Positions 18,473 to 27,372 of a stretch of DNA of 64,000 nt are shown here, piece after piece. How positions within the stretch are numbered: position 1 is the stretch's first letter; every line of letters starts with the position of its first letter. The position numbers were made by a program, and so were the translations under genes. The notes under the pieces were generated by a model that made no database searches, had not been told where the DNA came from, and saw only the letters and a program-made list of their open reading frames with translations. This DNA comes from Gammaproteobacteria bacterium (GTDB lineage: Bacteria > Pseudomonadota > Gammaproteobacteria > Steroidobacterales > Steroidobacteraceae), in NCBI GenBank assembly GCA_947455595.1, contig CANGOP010000001.1, forward strand, positions 62,001 to 126,000, written 5' to 3'.

Positions 18473-18773
18473 GGCCGTAATCCTCTAGTTTGCGTCGCAA
18501 GGTGCCACGATTGATGCCGAGAATTTCGGCCGCTCGCATTTGGTTGCCGTCCGTGTAGTTGAGAACCGCCCGAAAAAGGGGCTCTTCGACCTCGCGGATG
18601 ACCAGTTGATAGAGGCCCGACGGACGATGTCCATTCAGGCTCTCAAAATAGGCGCTCAGCGTCAGTTCAGCGTGCGCCCGCAGCGAGACCGCCTTGTCTC
18701 CACTGGCGCTAGTGGTGCTGGTGCCGGCATTGCTGGCGCGAGCACTGCGCGTCGTCTTGCGACCGATGGCCAT
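18462..18773 (-). CDS. fis: Nucleoid protein Fis
   Basis: A 103-residue protein. The C terminus matches Fis closely: [20 protein letters not shown], then the helix-turn-helix [21 protein letters not shown]. The first 30 residues are a Ser/Thr/Ala-rich, basic arm ([16 protein letters not shown]) in place of the E. coli beta-hairpin arm. Fis bends DNA and modulates rRNA and supercoiling-sensitive promoters. The ATG at 18773 has GGGAGG five bases upstream, which excludes the longer frame. The dusB-fis order is conserved in gammaproteobacteria. Confidence 0.92.
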   Translation of the reverse strand: MAIGRKTTRSARASNAGTSTTSASGDKAVSLRAHAELTLSAYFESLNGHRPSGLYQLVIREVEEPLFRAVLNYTDGNQMRAAEILGINRGTLRRKLEDYGLVD

Positions 18774-18820
18774 GTTGCCTCCCCGTCTTGCACCGACCGC
18801 GCGGGTGGGAAAACCGAGGT

Positions 18821-19909
18821 TTATCCCACCGTAGTCCGACGTGTTCCGCTCTGTGGCGACATCGCCGGCGCCGGTTCTCTGTCCCAACGTGAAAGCGACG
18901 CTCGCGCGCTGATCGTCGCCAACCATTCGTGCATTAATGACAGTTGTGACGCCGCCGAGTCGACGGTGCGCAAGGCTCGAAAAAGCGTGCTTTCGCCGTT
19001 GGAGAAGGGATCATCCACAGTGCCCATTTCCTGCAGCGCCGTGTCTCGATACCAACCCAAGTGCTTGCGCGCGACCCGTAGCCCCGCTTGCTCGCCGTAG
19101 AAGGCGTACAACTGTTCTAAATGCCCCTGCATGATATCACGGACTTCTGCGGCATCTGGCGGAGCGACGGGGCCCTGGCCGGCGAGAAACGCGCGAATTT
19201 CCCGAAAAATCCATGGCCGACCCTGTGCGCCTCGACCCACCATGATGCCGTCGGCTCCGGTCAGTGCGAGCACTTCAGCTGCCTTGGCACCCGAATCAAT
19301 ATCCCCGTTCGCAAAAACGGGAATTCGGACGCTCGCCTTGATGGCCCGAATCGTCTCGTATTCCGCCTCGCCTTCGTAATGGTCTGCGCGGGTTCGTCCG
19401 TGAATGGCGAGAGCGGCAATGCCGGCTTCTTCGGCCAACTTGGCGACGCGGGGGCCGTTGCGGTGGTCCCGGTCCCACCCCGTCCGCATTTTAAGGGTCA
19501 CGGGAATCTCAACGGCCGCGACAACGGCCGCAAGGATCGCGGCGACGAGGGGTTCGTCCCGCAGCAAGGCAGATCCCGCAGCCCGATTGCAGACCTTTTT
19601 GGCGGGGCAGCCCATATTGATATCAATGATTTGCGCGCCGAGATCGCGGTTGCGCTGGGCAGCTTCAACCATCATCTGCGGCTCCCCCCCGGCAATCTGC
19701 ACAATTCTCGGATCCGGCTCGCCCGTGTGATCCATGCGAAGGCGTGACTTTGACGTGTGCCAAAGGCTCATGTCGGACGTCACCATTTCGGAGGCCGCCA
19801 GATCCGCGCCGAAACGGCGGCAGAGCAACCGAAACGGTCGATCGGTGACACCCGCCATCGGCGCAAGCGCCAGGGGCTGCGTAAATTGAAACGGACCGAT
19901 CACAATCAC
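18821..19909 (-). CDS. dusB: tRNA-dihydrouridine synthase DusB
   Basis: A 362-residue flavoenzyme with a TIM barrel. The FMN-binding start is LALAPMAGVTDRPFRLLCR, the catalytic Cys is in INMGCPAKKVCNRAAGSAL, and IHGRTRADHYEG and GRGAQGRPWIF mark the phosphate-binding side. It reduces U to dihydrouridine in tRNA. The start is a GTG at 19909 that overlaps the stop of the DUF3426 gene as GTGA; nothing further upstream fits. The C-terminal about 35 residues are a loose Ser/Arg/Pro-rich tail not needed for the fold. Confidence 0.92.
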   Translation of the reverse strand: MIVIGPFQFTQPLALAPMAGVTDRPFRLLCRRFGADLAASEMVTSDMSLWHTSKSRLRMDHTGEPDPRIVQIAGGEPQMMVEAAQRNRDLGAQIIDINMGCPAKKVCNRAAGSALLRDEPLVAAILAAVVAAVEIPVTLKMRTGWDRDHRNGPRVAKLAEEAGIAALAIHGRTRADHYEGEAEYETIRAIKASVRIPVFANGDIDSGAKAAEVLALTGADGIMVGRGAQGRPWIFREIRAFLAGQGPVAPPDAAEVRDIMQGHLEQLYAFYGEQAGLRVARKHLGWYRDTALQEMGTVDDPFSNGESTLFRALRTVDSAASQLSLMHEWLATISARASLSRWDREPAPAMSPQSGTRRTTVG

Positions 19910-20997
19910 TCGGCGTGCGTTCCTTTGTAGTCGGATCCACAGCCGACATCGCCACCCCGTGGCAGACACGTGTCGATCTCGTAGCTGACCACCTGAATAC
20001 CCGGGTCGACGAGCGCTAGATTGGCCTCGATCTGCATGCCGGCACCCATCAAGCCGGTGTCGGGTGGATGGCCGGGAAGGTATTCAGTCGGCGTGAAATC
20101 ACGGCGAGCCACGAGTCCGCCAAATCGATCTTCAAAAATAATGCGCAGCAATGGCCAGGGTTGGGCTTGGCCCGCTCGGTTGCGGATTTTCGCCCGTAGT
20201 TGGATGGTTTTGGATGCCGTATCCGGCGTCGCCGTCCACTCGCGGATGTCATAGGCCGCGATATCCCAGCGAGGATCAATAGAGCGCCCGATCAGCCCAT
20301 AGGCGGCCGTCAACGCCGGTGCGATGGCCGGCAACGTGGCTAGCCGATCCCGCTCGTGATCGATCATCTGCGCGAGAAGTCCAAGCAGCAGGACGGCGCA
20401 CGCCAGCCATCTGCCGGTTGTCGATGGAGCCCCCGCGCCAGGCGAGTGGCTGACCCGATCCTGTTCTTCCAGTTCAATCCGCGGCGTGGCCTCGGTTTCG
20501 AAGGCCGGGATCGGTTCGTGTACCGACTCCTCCACAGATTGATCGACGACCTCGGCGTAGGTCCGCACGGCGATACTCAACTCGGTATCGACCACTGCGA
20601 TGCCATCTTCCGGCGCAGCCAAGGCCCGAACGTCATCAGCTGAACCTTCTATCGCCGCCGATGTAGGCGGCGCAACCCATTCGCTGACCGGTGTCGCCCA
20701 CCATTCGTTTGCGGCGTCGGCGACCTCAAACGCGACCAACGGTAGGGACGGGCTGGGCCTAAAGGGTGTGGGTTTCTCGGCCGCGTGGTCGGTCGCGGAG
20801 GCTTCTTCGGGCAAGGGCTCGAAGTGAATGCCAGACGCTGAGGCGGCGTTCACGCCGGCCTCAATCTCGTCCATCAGGAAGCGAATGGCATCGAATGTCG
20901 CATCGCAGACACCGCAGCGCACTTGCCCTTGGGCAGCGCGAAGGACGGCGGCGTTGACGCGGAAAATCGTGTCGCACTCAGGGCATTGCGTATACAT
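19906..20997 (-). CDS. Zinc-ribbon and DUF3426 membrane protein
   Basis: A 363-residue protein. It begins with an MJ0042-type zinc ribbon (C5, C8, C28, C31 in CPECDTIF and CGVCDATF), followed by about 150 acidic, Pro/Ala-rich residues, one membrane helix (ACAVLLLGLLAQMI, near residue 200) and a C-terminal beta domain (DUF3426) that would lie outside the membrane. The function is unknown. It sits between prmA and dusB, as in xanthomonads. Its stop overlaps the dusB start. Confidence 0.85.
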   Translation of the reverse strand: MYTQCPECDTIFRVNAAVLRAAQGQVRCGVCDATFDAIRFLMDEIEAGVNAASASGIHFEPLPEEASATDHAAEKPTPFRPSPSLPLVAFEVADAANEWWATPVSEWVAPPTSAAIEGSADDVRALAAPEDGIAVVDTELSIAVRTYAEVVDQSVEESVHEPIPAFETEATPRIELEEQDRVSHSPGAGAPSTTGRWLACAVLLLGLLAQMIDHERDRLATLPAIAPALTAAYGLIGRSIDPRWDIAAYDIREWTATPDTASKTIQLRAKIRNRAGQAQPWPLLRIIFEDRFGGLVARRDFTPTEYLPGHPPDTGLMGAGMQIEANLALVDPGIQVVSYEIDTCLPRGGDVGCGSDYKGTHAE

Positions 20998-21006
20998 GAT
21001 CCGAAC

Positions 21007-21888
21007 TCAGAGACGTCGCCCGGACAAGCCAGTCCAACCATCCCGATCTCGCGGTGTCTCCATCTGAAACCAAGGCCGGTAGGCTGCAGCGACGGAGTTC
21101 GCTTGCTCAGTGAGCAGACCGGCAAGGACGACGGCGCCACCGGGTCGGGTCGCGGCTGCAATCCTCGGCGCTAACTCGATGAGCGGCTCCGCCAGAATAT
21201 TGGCCAACACAATGTCGTAGCCATCGCCCCAATCCGTGTCCGCACCGGCGAGCGTGAGACGGCCGGAGACCTCATTACGCAGCGCATTGTCGGTTGAGGC
21301 GATCAACGCCTGCGGGTCGATATCAAGGCCGTGCGCACTGTCTGCGCCGAGCAATAGCGCGGCGATGGCCAGCACACCTGAGCCACAGCCGACGTCAAGG
21401 ATGCGGCGGCCGGCGGGTTGCTCATGGTCCAACCATTCAAGACAGAGGGCTGTCGTTGCGTGCGTACCGGTACCAAAGGCGAGACCCGGATCTAGCCAGA
21501 CGATGGTGGGATCCGGTTGGGTGTCTTGCGGTGGGGATTGGCCACCCGGGCAGATCCACAAGCGCTCGCCAAACCGCATCGGGTGAAAGTCTTTCAGCCA
21601 TTCGCGTTCCCAGGCTCGGTCACCGAGTGTTTCCGCCGTGATGGCCACTTCGCGCCCGAGATGGTCAGACAGGGCGTTGGCGACGGCCGCGGGATCCGTA
21701 CCATCGGCAAACAGGGCCGACACGGCTGTCGCTGGCCAGAGCGGTGTGGTGCCCGGTAGGGGCTCGAGAATCGGCGTATCGCCCGCATCCGCGAGCGTGA
21801 CGGAGAGCGCGCCGATCGAAAAGCAGGCGTCTTCGACCGACTCAGGGTCAAGGCCGTCGAGCGTGACATGGACCTGCAGGAACGGCAT
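21007..21888 (-). CDS. prmA: Ribosomal protein L11 methyltransferase
   Basis: A 293-residue enzyme. The N-terminal substrate-recognition domain is followed by LDPGLAFGTGTHATTALCLEWL and the SAM-binding motif RRILDVGCGSGVLAIAALLLG, then VLANILAEPLIELAP with the NxxxxP-like catalytic loop. It trimethylates ribosomal protein L11. Position downstream of accBC and upstream of dusB-fis matches relatives. Confidence 0.95.
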   Translation of the reverse strand: MPFLQVHVTLDGLDPESVEDACFSIGALSVTLADAGDTPILEPLPGTTPLWPATAVSALFADGTDPAAVANALSDHLGREVAITAETLGDRAWEREWLKDFHPMRFGERLWICPGGQSPPQDTQPDPTIVWLDPGLAFGTGTHATTALCLEWLDHEQPAGRRILDVGCGSGVLAIAALLLGADSAHGLDIDPQALIASTDNALRNEVSGRLTLAGADTDWGDGYDIVLANILAEPLIELAPRIAAATRPGGAVVLAGLLTEQANSVAAAYRPWFQMETPRDRDGWTGLSGRRL

Positions 21889-21914
21889 GGCCGGTGAGGG
21901 CTCCTCAGTAAACG

Positions 21915-21942
21915 GTTCAGGGTAGCGATCGCCACCCTGAAC
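21915..21942 (-). terminator. Strong inverted repeat between accC and prmA
   Basis: Perfect nine-base arms GTTCAGGGT and ACCCTGAAC flank a ten-base centre that itself contains the palindrome GCGATCGC. It begins nine bases after the accC stop when read leftward. The downstream side reads CCGTTTACTG, with no long T-run, so it may be a weak terminator, an attenuator that lowers prmA expression, or a 3'-end protecting structure. Confidence 0.4.
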
Positions 21943-21950
21943 ACCTTACT

Positions 21951-23294
21951 TCACTTCAGGCCGAGCCGCCGCTCAAGATAGTGGATATCGACCCCACCCT
22001 GATGGAAGGCGGCGTGGCCGAAGATCTCCTGATGGAGCGGTGCATTCGTCTTGATCCCCTCGACCACCATCTCGGACAGCGCGTTTCGCATGCGTGCGAT
22101 CGCCGTGTCACGGTCTTCGCCATGGGCGATGACCTTGGCAATGAGCGAATCATAGTACGGCGGAACGGCATAACCCGTGTACAAATGGCTGTCGACGCGG
22201 ATGCCCGGGCCGCCGGGAGCGTGCCACAGCTTCACGGGTCCGGGGCTTGGCATGAAGGTTTTGGGATCTTCCGCGTTGATACGGCACTCGATCGCATGAC
22301 CGGTGATCCGAACATCTTCCTGCTTGATCGGAAGTGGTTCGCCGCCTGCGATACGCAGTTGCATTTTGACCAGATCGATACCCGTGACCAGTTCGGTAAC
22401 CGGGTGCTCAACCTGAATACGCGTATTCATTTCAATGAAGTAGAAGCGCCCATCCTCGTACAGGAACTCCAGCGTTCCGGCTCCGCGGTAACCCACGGCT
22501 TTCAGCGCCTTGGTGATGCTGACCACCATGTCCGCGCGCATTTCCGGGGTAATGCCAGGCGCCGGCGCTTCTTCGACAATCTTCTGATGGCGGCGCTGCA
22601 AAGAGCAATCCCGTTCGCCGAGAACAACCACGTTGCCGTAGTTATCGGCCAGGACCTGGAATTCCACGTGTCGTGGCCGCTCCAGGAACTTCTCCATGTA
22701 GACCTGATCGTTGCTAAACGCGGCCAGCGCTTCAGCTTTCGTTACGCTGATCGAGGTAGCCAACGCAGCGTCGGAATGCACCACACGCATGCCGCGCCCA
22801 CCGCCACCGCCCGAGGCCTTGATGATGACCGGGTAACCGATTTTGTGGGCAATCTTGCGATTTTCCTCGGGATCATCTCCGAGTGGATCCCCCGACCCTG
22901 GCACACAGGGCACGCCGGCTGCCTTCATGGTACGAATCGCAGAGACCTTGTCGCCCATGATTCGGATCGTTTCGGCTTTCGGGCCCACGAAGATGAAGCC
23001 GGACTTCTCGACGCGTTCGGCAAAGTCGGCGTTCTCCGACAGGAAGCCGTAACCGGGGTGAATCGCGACGGAGTCCGTGACTTCAGCCGCGGCGATCAAC
23101 GCCGGCATGTTCAGATAACTGTCCTTGGACGATGGCGGACCGATACACACGGTCTCATCGGCCAGCAACACGTGCTTTAGATTGCGGTCAGCTGTCGAGT
23201 GCACGGCAACCGTCTTGATGCCGAGTTCCCGACACGCCCGCAAGATGCGCAGCGCTATTTCGCCGCGATTGGCGATTAGAACCTTGTCAATCAT
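21951..23294 (-). CDS. accC: Acetyl-CoA carboxylase, biotin carboxylase subunit
   Basis: A 447-residue ATP-grasp enzyme: start [19 protein letters not shown], Gly-rich ATP loop [14 protein letters not shown], and the active-site stretch [14 protein letters not shown]. It carboxylates the biotin of AccB, the first step of fatty-acid synthesis. The ATG at 23294 was chosen; the longer frame adds a leader that overlaps accB. The four-base gap to accB shows they are co-transcribed. Confidence 0.96.
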   Translation of the reverse strand: MIDKVLIANRGEIALRILRACRELGIKTVAVHSTADRNLKHVLLADETVCIGPPSSKDSYLNMPALIAAAEVTDSVAIHPGYGFLSENADFAERVEKSGFIFVGPKAETIRIMGDKVSAIRTMKAAGVPCVPGSGDPLGDDPEENRKIAHKIGYPVIIKASGGGGGRGMRVVHSDAALATSISVTKAEALAAFSNDQVYMEKFLERPRHVEFQVLADNYGNVVVLGERDCSLQRRHQKIVEEAPAPGITPEMRADMVVSITKALKAVGYRGAGTLEFLYEDGRFYFIEMNTRIQVEHPVTELVTGIDLVKMQLRIAGGEPLPIKQEDVRITGHAIECRINAEDPKTFMPSPGPVKLWHAPGGPGIRVDSHLYTGYAVPPYYDSLIAKVIAHGEDRDTAIARMRNALSEMVVEGIKTNAPLHQEIFGHAAFHQGGVDIHYLERRLGLK

Positions 23295-23298
23295 GGGC

Positions 23299-23766
23299 TT
23301 ATTCAATGATGAACAGCGGCTGACCGAATTCAACCGGCTCGCCGTTCTTGACCAGTACCGAGACGACGCGGCCGGCGCGGTCCGATTCAATCTGATTCAT
23401 CATCTTCATCGCTTCGATGATGCAAAGCGTCTGTCCGACCTTCACGTCAGAGCCGATTTCGACGAACACCTTTGCGCCTGGCGCGGGCGACGAGTAGTAG
23501 GTGCCGACCATGGGCGCTGTGACCGCCGAATCGGCCGACGTGGCGGCTGGCGCGGGCGCAGCAGCCGGCGCAGGCGCAGGCGCAGGCGCAGGCGCAGCTG
23601 GCGCTGCCGCGACCGGCGCGGGTCCTGGCGCGGACACATACGTGGTCATCGGTGCGGAGCCGTGACGGCTGATGCGTACCGACTCTTCGCCTTCTTTGAT
23701 CTCAATTTCCGCGACGCCGGACTCCTCGAGCAGTTCGATGAGTTTCTTGACCTTGCGAATATCCAT
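23299..23766 (-). CDS. accB: Biotin carboxyl carrier protein of acetyl-CoA carboxylase
   Basis: A 155-residue protein. An N-terminal domain ([20 protein letters not shown]) is followed by a Pro/Ala-rich linker (about residues 45-78) and the biotinyl domain with the target Lys K121 in EAMKMMNQI. The linker consists largely of AP repeats encoded by a tandem hexanucleotide. It partners with AccC and the transferase AccAD, which is encoded elsewhere. Confidence 0.96.
   Translation of the reverse strand: MDIRKVKKLIELLEESGVAEIEIKEGEESVRISRHGSAPMTTYVSAPGPAPVAAAPAAPAPAPAPAPAAAPAPAATSADSAVTAPMVGTYYSSPAPGAKVFVEIGSDVKVGQTLCIIEAMKMMNQIESDRAGRVVSVLVKNGEPVEFGQPLFIIE
23567..23596. repeat. Tandem hexanucleotide repeat in accB linker
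   Basis: Five perfect copies of GGCGCA (plus strand) in a row. Read on the coding strand they give an Ala-Pro repeat in the flexible linker of the biotin carrier. Gain or loss of a unit keeps the frame, so linker length could vary between strains. Confidence 0.85.
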
Positions 23767-23786
23767 GAGCTTTCCTCGTCTAACAA

Positions 23787-24230
23787 TCAGCGAATGGGGT
23801 GCGCACGCAGGGCGGCTTCCAAGGCTAGCTCGTAGCCCAAGGTGCCGAGTCCGACAATGACGCCGGCCGCGAGCGCGGATAAATGTGAGTGATGCCGAAA
23901 CGTTTCACGAGCGTACACATTCGAGATGTGAACCTCGTAGAACGGAACAGCGACCGCAGCAAACGCATCACGCAAGGCGATGCTCGTGTGTGTGTAAGCG
24001 CCGGCATTGACGATGATCGCGTCAAAGCCGAGGGACTTCGCCGCTTGAACTTGCTCGATCAGCTCATGTTCCGCATTGGACTGATAGCCCACGATCTCAG
24101 CGCCACGGGAAGCGGCGACCGTCTCTAGGCGGTCAAGAATGTCGGTCAGCGTTTGGCTGCCGTAGGTGCCCGGTTCGCGGGTGCCCAGTAGATTCAGGTT
24201 AGGCCCATTGAGGACCAGAATGCGCGTCAT
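23787..24230 (-). CDS. aroQ: Type II 3-dehydroquinate dehydratase
   Basis: A 147-residue shikimate-pathway enzyme. Signatures: [18 protein letters not shown], the catalytic Tyr in [16 protein letters not shown] and [17 protein letters not shown]. It converts 3-dehydroquinate to 3-dehydroshikimate as a dodecamer. The ATG at 24230 starts directly on the first strand. It is 20 bases upstream of accB in the same direction, the common aroQ-accB-accC order. Confidence 0.95.
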   Translation of the reverse strand: MTRILVLNGPNLNLLGTREPGTYGSQTLTDILDRLETVAASRGAEIVGYQSNAEHELIEQVQAAKSLGFDAIIVNAGAYTHTSIALRDAFAAVAVPFYEVHISNVYARETFRHHSHLSALAAGVIVGLGTLGYELALEAALRAHPIR

Positions 24231-24362
24231 TGGCCCCCCGGAGCCTGCTTCCCGAGGGCCGAGTCTACCCAAAAAAACCGGGATTGACGCAATTCGTTCC
24301 CAATTGCGCCGAACCACGCCCATCCTGCAAACAAGCCGCAGGAGGACTGTTGCATTTTTGCG

Positions 24363-25025
24363 TCAGTTGCCGGGCGCCACAGGCGTCGTATTGGCGGGGG
24401 TCGCCGCCTCGATGGCCGCCGTCGCTTGGCGAGCGTTGATTTCGCCGGCGTCGAAACGCAGCAGAGCATCCAAGGTGGCCCGCAAGTTCGGTTCGTGGAG
24501 TTCACCCAGATGGACGGTCAGGACTCGACCATGCGAATCGACGAACGCGGTGAAAGGCAGTGCCATGGACTCGACGCCATACGCTTTTGCGGCTTCTAGG
24601 GCGTCATCTTCACCCATCAGGACGTCGTATGGCAGAGGTGTCGCCGTGACGAATTTCTGGACATCTTCCGGAAAATCCACGGCAATTCCGATGATTTTGA
24701 GACCTTTAGAGGCGTACTCGGTCTGCATTCTGCTGAGAAGCGGGATCTCTTTGCGGCAAGGTACGCACCACGTGGCCCAAAAGTTCACGACTTGCGGGTG
24801 GCCCTTCCATTCACTGATCGAGTGCCGCTGACCGTCCAGTCCGGTGAGCGTGAACTCAGGCTGTGAGGTCGGCACCGCCTCGGTGGCGACCGGGCCTGGC
24901 GATCCCTTTTCCAACGGCGTCAGTGTTACGGGCTTGCCCGGCATCCACAGATAGGCGGCGATCACGGCAACGCCGATGACGGCGAAGCCGATGTAGGCGA
25001 GACGCAACGCTGGGGGGATTTTCAC
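24363..25025 (-). CDS. TlpA-like membrane-anchored thiol-disulfide oxidoreductase
   Basis: A 220-residue protein with an N-terminal membrane anchor (about residues 9-27) and a periplasmic thioredoxin-fold domain with the redox site C87-V-P-C90 in FWATWCVPCRKE and the cis-Pro loop ESMALPFTAFVDSHG. The GTG start overlaps the dsbD stop as GTGA. DsbD passes electrons to such proteins across the membrane, so this is a likely DsbD client, for example in cytochrome c maturation or thiol repair. The C-terminal tail is Ala/Thr-rich. Confidence 0.85.
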   Translation of the reverse strand: MKIPPALRLAYIGFAVIGVAVIAAYLWMPGKPVTLTPLEKGSPGPVATEAVPTSQPEFTLTGLDGQRHSISEWKGHPQVVNFWATWCVPCRKEIPLLSRMQTEYASKGLKIIGIAVDFPEDVQKFVTATPLPYDVLMGEDDALEAAKAYGVESMALPFTAFVDSHGRVLTVHLGELHEPNLRATLDALLRFDAGEINARQATAAIEAATPANTTPVAPGN

Positions 25026-27256
25026 GGGGTAGCCTCAAATTTAGCCAGATGTTGCAAGAAATGGTCGGCATCCACGAATCCGACCAGCCGGAATTCGCGC
25101 CGTTCCGCGTTCGCGCCATCCGCTTTGAAGAACGCGGTGGTCGGCGGGCCGTAGATGCCGAAACTTCGCAGCAGGGCTTGGTCCTGCGCGTCATTCGCCG
25201 TGACATCGGCGCGCACGACAATAAATCGGGCGAGTGCGGTTTGAACGGCGGGGACGTTAAAGGTGTGGGCATCCATTTCCTTGCAGGAGACACACCAGTC
25301 GGCTGAAAAGTCCAACATCAGTGGCTTACCGGCTGCTTGCGCTTCGTCCAAAACCCCACCGAGGTCTTCGACCGACTTGATCGTTCGGAACACGAGGGGA
25401 TGTGGTACGGCAGGCCCCCATGGCGTACCGACCCAAGGGCGGATGGGATCGGTCCCGCCAAGCGAGGCGCTGCCGAACAGGGCCAGTGCATACAGGCTTA
25501 ACGCGAGTGCAGCCAGGCGCCGGCCCATGCTGAGGGCGCCGCCGCGCACACCAACCCGTGCGAGCACCCACACGGCCGAGACCGCGACCAGCCCCCAGCC
25601 AAATTGGGTGATACGGGGTGACACCAAGCGGTCCAACATCCAAACCGCGACGCCCAGAAACACCACGCCGAACAGCGCTTTGACGGTTTCCATCCAAGGC
25701 CCGGACTTGGGCAGCAATCGGCCCGCGGAGGCGCCAACCAAGAGCAGCGGCGTGCCCATACCCAACGACAGCGAACCGAGCGCGAGGGCGCCACGACCAA
25801 TGGCGCCCACCTGACCAATCACGATAAAAGTCGCGACCAAGGGCGGTGCCACACACGCCGTCACGATCAGGGATGAGAGCGCGCCCATGATCGCGCTGGA
25901 GACCAAACGTCCACCCTTGATCTGGCCACTCATGGTGGCAAACCGAGTTTGCAGTCCCGAGGGCAGCGCAAGCTCGAAGGCACCGAACATGGCCAGCGCG
26001 AGCGCTACGAACAGGGCAGCGAACAGCAGCAGAATCCACGGTTGTTGGAACACCGCCTGTGCCTGTGCCCCGGCCGCAGCGAAGGCGACGCCAACACTGG
26101 TGTAAGTGAGTGCCATACCCGCGACATACGCTAACGCGAGGGCGAATGAGCGGCCAGGTTTCGTGGAGGCGCCGTCACCGGCAATGATGCCGGCAAGAAT
26201 CGGCACCATCGGTAGAACGCAGGGCGTGAAGGCCAGCAGTAAGCCAAATAGCCAGAATGCTCCGACGACCGCCCACCAGTGACCGGAACGGACGAGATGA
26301 GCGAGGCGATCCTGCTCAGCGCCGGCCGACGGCGCAGTGGTTGGCTTTGGAGAGGCCGCTGTTGACTCGCTGAGGTTCAGCCGAACCGTTTGTGGCGTGT
26401 AGCAAAGCCCCGCATCGGCACAGCCCTGATAACTCAGGGTCAAGACCTGCGGCCGAGTGCCGCTGAAGGGCACCTCAAACTGCAGTGCGCCGCGAAAGAC
26501 GGTCTGGTCGCCGAAGTATTCATCGTGATGTGTCTCGCCAACCGGCCAGACCGGATCACCGAGCGTTGTCGTCTCGGGAACGCTGAACCGGAAGCGGTCC
26601 CGATACAGGTAGTAGCTTTCTGCGATGTTGACGCGCACGACGATCCGGTTCGCGCGCGTCTGCGCGCTCGCCTGAAACGCCTGCTCAGCTGGCAGAAAAT
26701 CGGTTGCGCCGGCCGCGCCGGTACTGGGCTTCACCAGCTTGTTCAATAATCCCGACGCTTGGGGTGAAGACTTGGTTGCTACCGGGCGGGCGGCAACCGT
26801 TGCTGCCGGCAGACTGACCGTCACCACACGCGTTTGCGGCGGGTAACACAAACCGGCGTCCGCGCACCCCTGCAGGCGCAGTTTGAGGTCCAGACTCGCG
26901 GGTGCGCTGGCCGAGCGGTGATAGGGGAGGTGTACGGTGAACGTGCCCCTGTAGATTTCCTGATCCCCGAAGTAATCATCGTGATGCGAAAGCCCGGGCG
27001 GAAATTCAGCGGCATCCAGTTGAATGCCGGAGGTTTCCGTGTTGAAGGCGAACCGATTGCGGTACAGGTAGTAACCGTCGCGAACCCGATAGGTCACGGC
27101 CACGTCTCGAGCGCTGGCGGTCGCCTCTAACCGATAAGCGTCTTCTGCTTTCAGAAAGGCAGGCTCGGCCGCCGCGGCACAAAAGGCGGAGAAGACGCCG
27201 ACAAAAAGGCCCGCTACCAGCCTCGGGAATAAAGAAAAATCTTTATTTTTCAGCAT
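25022..27256 (-). CDS. dsbD: Thiol:disulfide interchange protein DsbD with two N-terminal alpha domains
   Basis: A 744-residue protein: signal peptide to about residue 30, then two related immunoglobulin-like DsbD-alpha domains. Their redox Cys pairs are C131/C137 (GCADAGLCYPPQT) and C279/C285 (GCADAGLCYTPQT), and each domain also carries a YYLYR and a YFGDQ motif. The eight-helix membrane domain has C346 (FTPCVLPM) and C468 (TACVAPP), and the C-terminal thioredoxin domain has C655-V-S-C658. It imports reducing power from thioredoxin to periplasmic partners. E. coli DsbD has 565 residues and one alpha domain; the extra about 150 residues here are the duplication. ATG 27256 was chosen as the start. 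Confidence 0.93.
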   Translation of the reverse strand: MLKNKDFSLFPRLVAGLFVGVFSAFCAAAAEPAFLKAEDAYRLEATASARDVAVTYRVRDGYYLYRNRFAFNTETSGIQLDAAEFPPGLSHHDDYFGDQEIYRGTFTVHLPYHRSASAPASLDLKLRLQGCADAGLCYPPQTRVVTVSLPAATVAARPVATKSSPQASGLLNKLVKPSTGAAGATDFLPAEQAFQASAQTRANRIVVRVNIAESYYLYRDRFRFSVPETTTLGDPVWPVGETHHDEYFGDQTVFRGALQFEVPFSGTRPQVLTLSYQGCADAGLCYTPQTVRLNLSESTAASPKPTTAPSAGAEQDRLAHLVRSGHWWAVVGAFWLFGLLLAFTPCVLPMVPILAGIIAGDGASTKPGRSFALALAYVAGMALTYTSVGVAFAAAGAQAQAVFQQPWILLLFAALFVALALAMFGAFELALPSGLQTRFATMSGQIKGGRLVSSAIMGALSSLIVTACVAPPLVATFIVIGQVGAIGRGALALGSLSLGMGTPLLLVGASAGRLLPKSGPWMETVKALFGVVFLGVAVWMLDRLVSPRITQFGWGLVAVSAVWVLARVGVRGGALSMGRRLAALALSLYALALFGSASLGGTDPIRPWVGTPWGPAVPHPLVFRTIKSVEDLGGVLDEAQAAGKPLMLDFSADWCVSCKEMDAHTFNVPAVQTALARFIVVRADVTANDAQDQALLRSFGIYGPPTTAFFKADGANAERREFRLVGFVDADHFLQHLAKFEATP

Positions 27257-27278
27257 ATTGATTCCACTTGACCCGTGC

Positions 27279-27306
27279 ATTGTACGGCCCTTTTGGCGGT
27301 TCTGAA
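27279..27306 (-). promoter_or_regulatory. Possible dsbD promoter
   Basis: On the minus strand TACAAT (27284-27279) is a good -10 box, with TTCAGA (27306-27301, four of six matches) as a -35 at a 16-base spacing. Transcription would start about 15 bases before the dsbD ATG. The -35 is weak. Confidence 0.3.
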
Positions 27307-27308
27307 CT

Positions 27309-27338
27309 CCGCCGGAGTTGTTCAGTAAATTCCGGCGG
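27309..27338. repeat. Inverted repeat upstream of the groES promoter
   Basis: Perfect arms CCGCCGGA (27309-27316) and TCCGGCGG (27331-27338), extendable by a G-T and two A-T pairs to 11 pairs with an eight-base loop. A second, overlapping repeat AACTCC / GGAGTT lies at 27305-27319. It sits seven bases before the groES -35 and could overlap the dsbD promoter. No T-run follows on either strand, so an operator or transcript-stabilising role is more likely than termination. Confidence 0.45.
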
Positions 27339-27344
27339 GTGGTC

Positions 27345-27372
27345 TTGAAAAGCGCGAGTTCGCCGCTATATT
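27345..27372 (+). promoter_or_regulatory. groESL promoter, sigma70 type
   Basis: TTGAAA (27345-27350, five of six) and TATATT (27367-27372, five of six) separated by 16 bases form the best promoter seen in the window. The preceding C makes the upstream element CTTGAA, which also fits the -35 of heat-shock sigma32 promoters, but no CCCCAT-like -10 is visible. The predicted start falls inside the CIRCE element. Confidence 0.75.

Noticed and set aside
21981-23180. 399-codon open frame antisense to accC
   Set aside because: Complementary shadow of accC, which is supported by all its motifs.
23567-23596. Possible CRISPR-like repeat
   Set aside because: It is a contiguous hexamer array without spacers inside the accB coding region.
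24262-24292. Promoter for aroQ-accBC (TTGCGT, 19-base spacer, TAGACT on the minus strand)
   Set aside because: The -35 is poor and the spacer too long for a confident call, though some promoter is likely in this 130-base gap.
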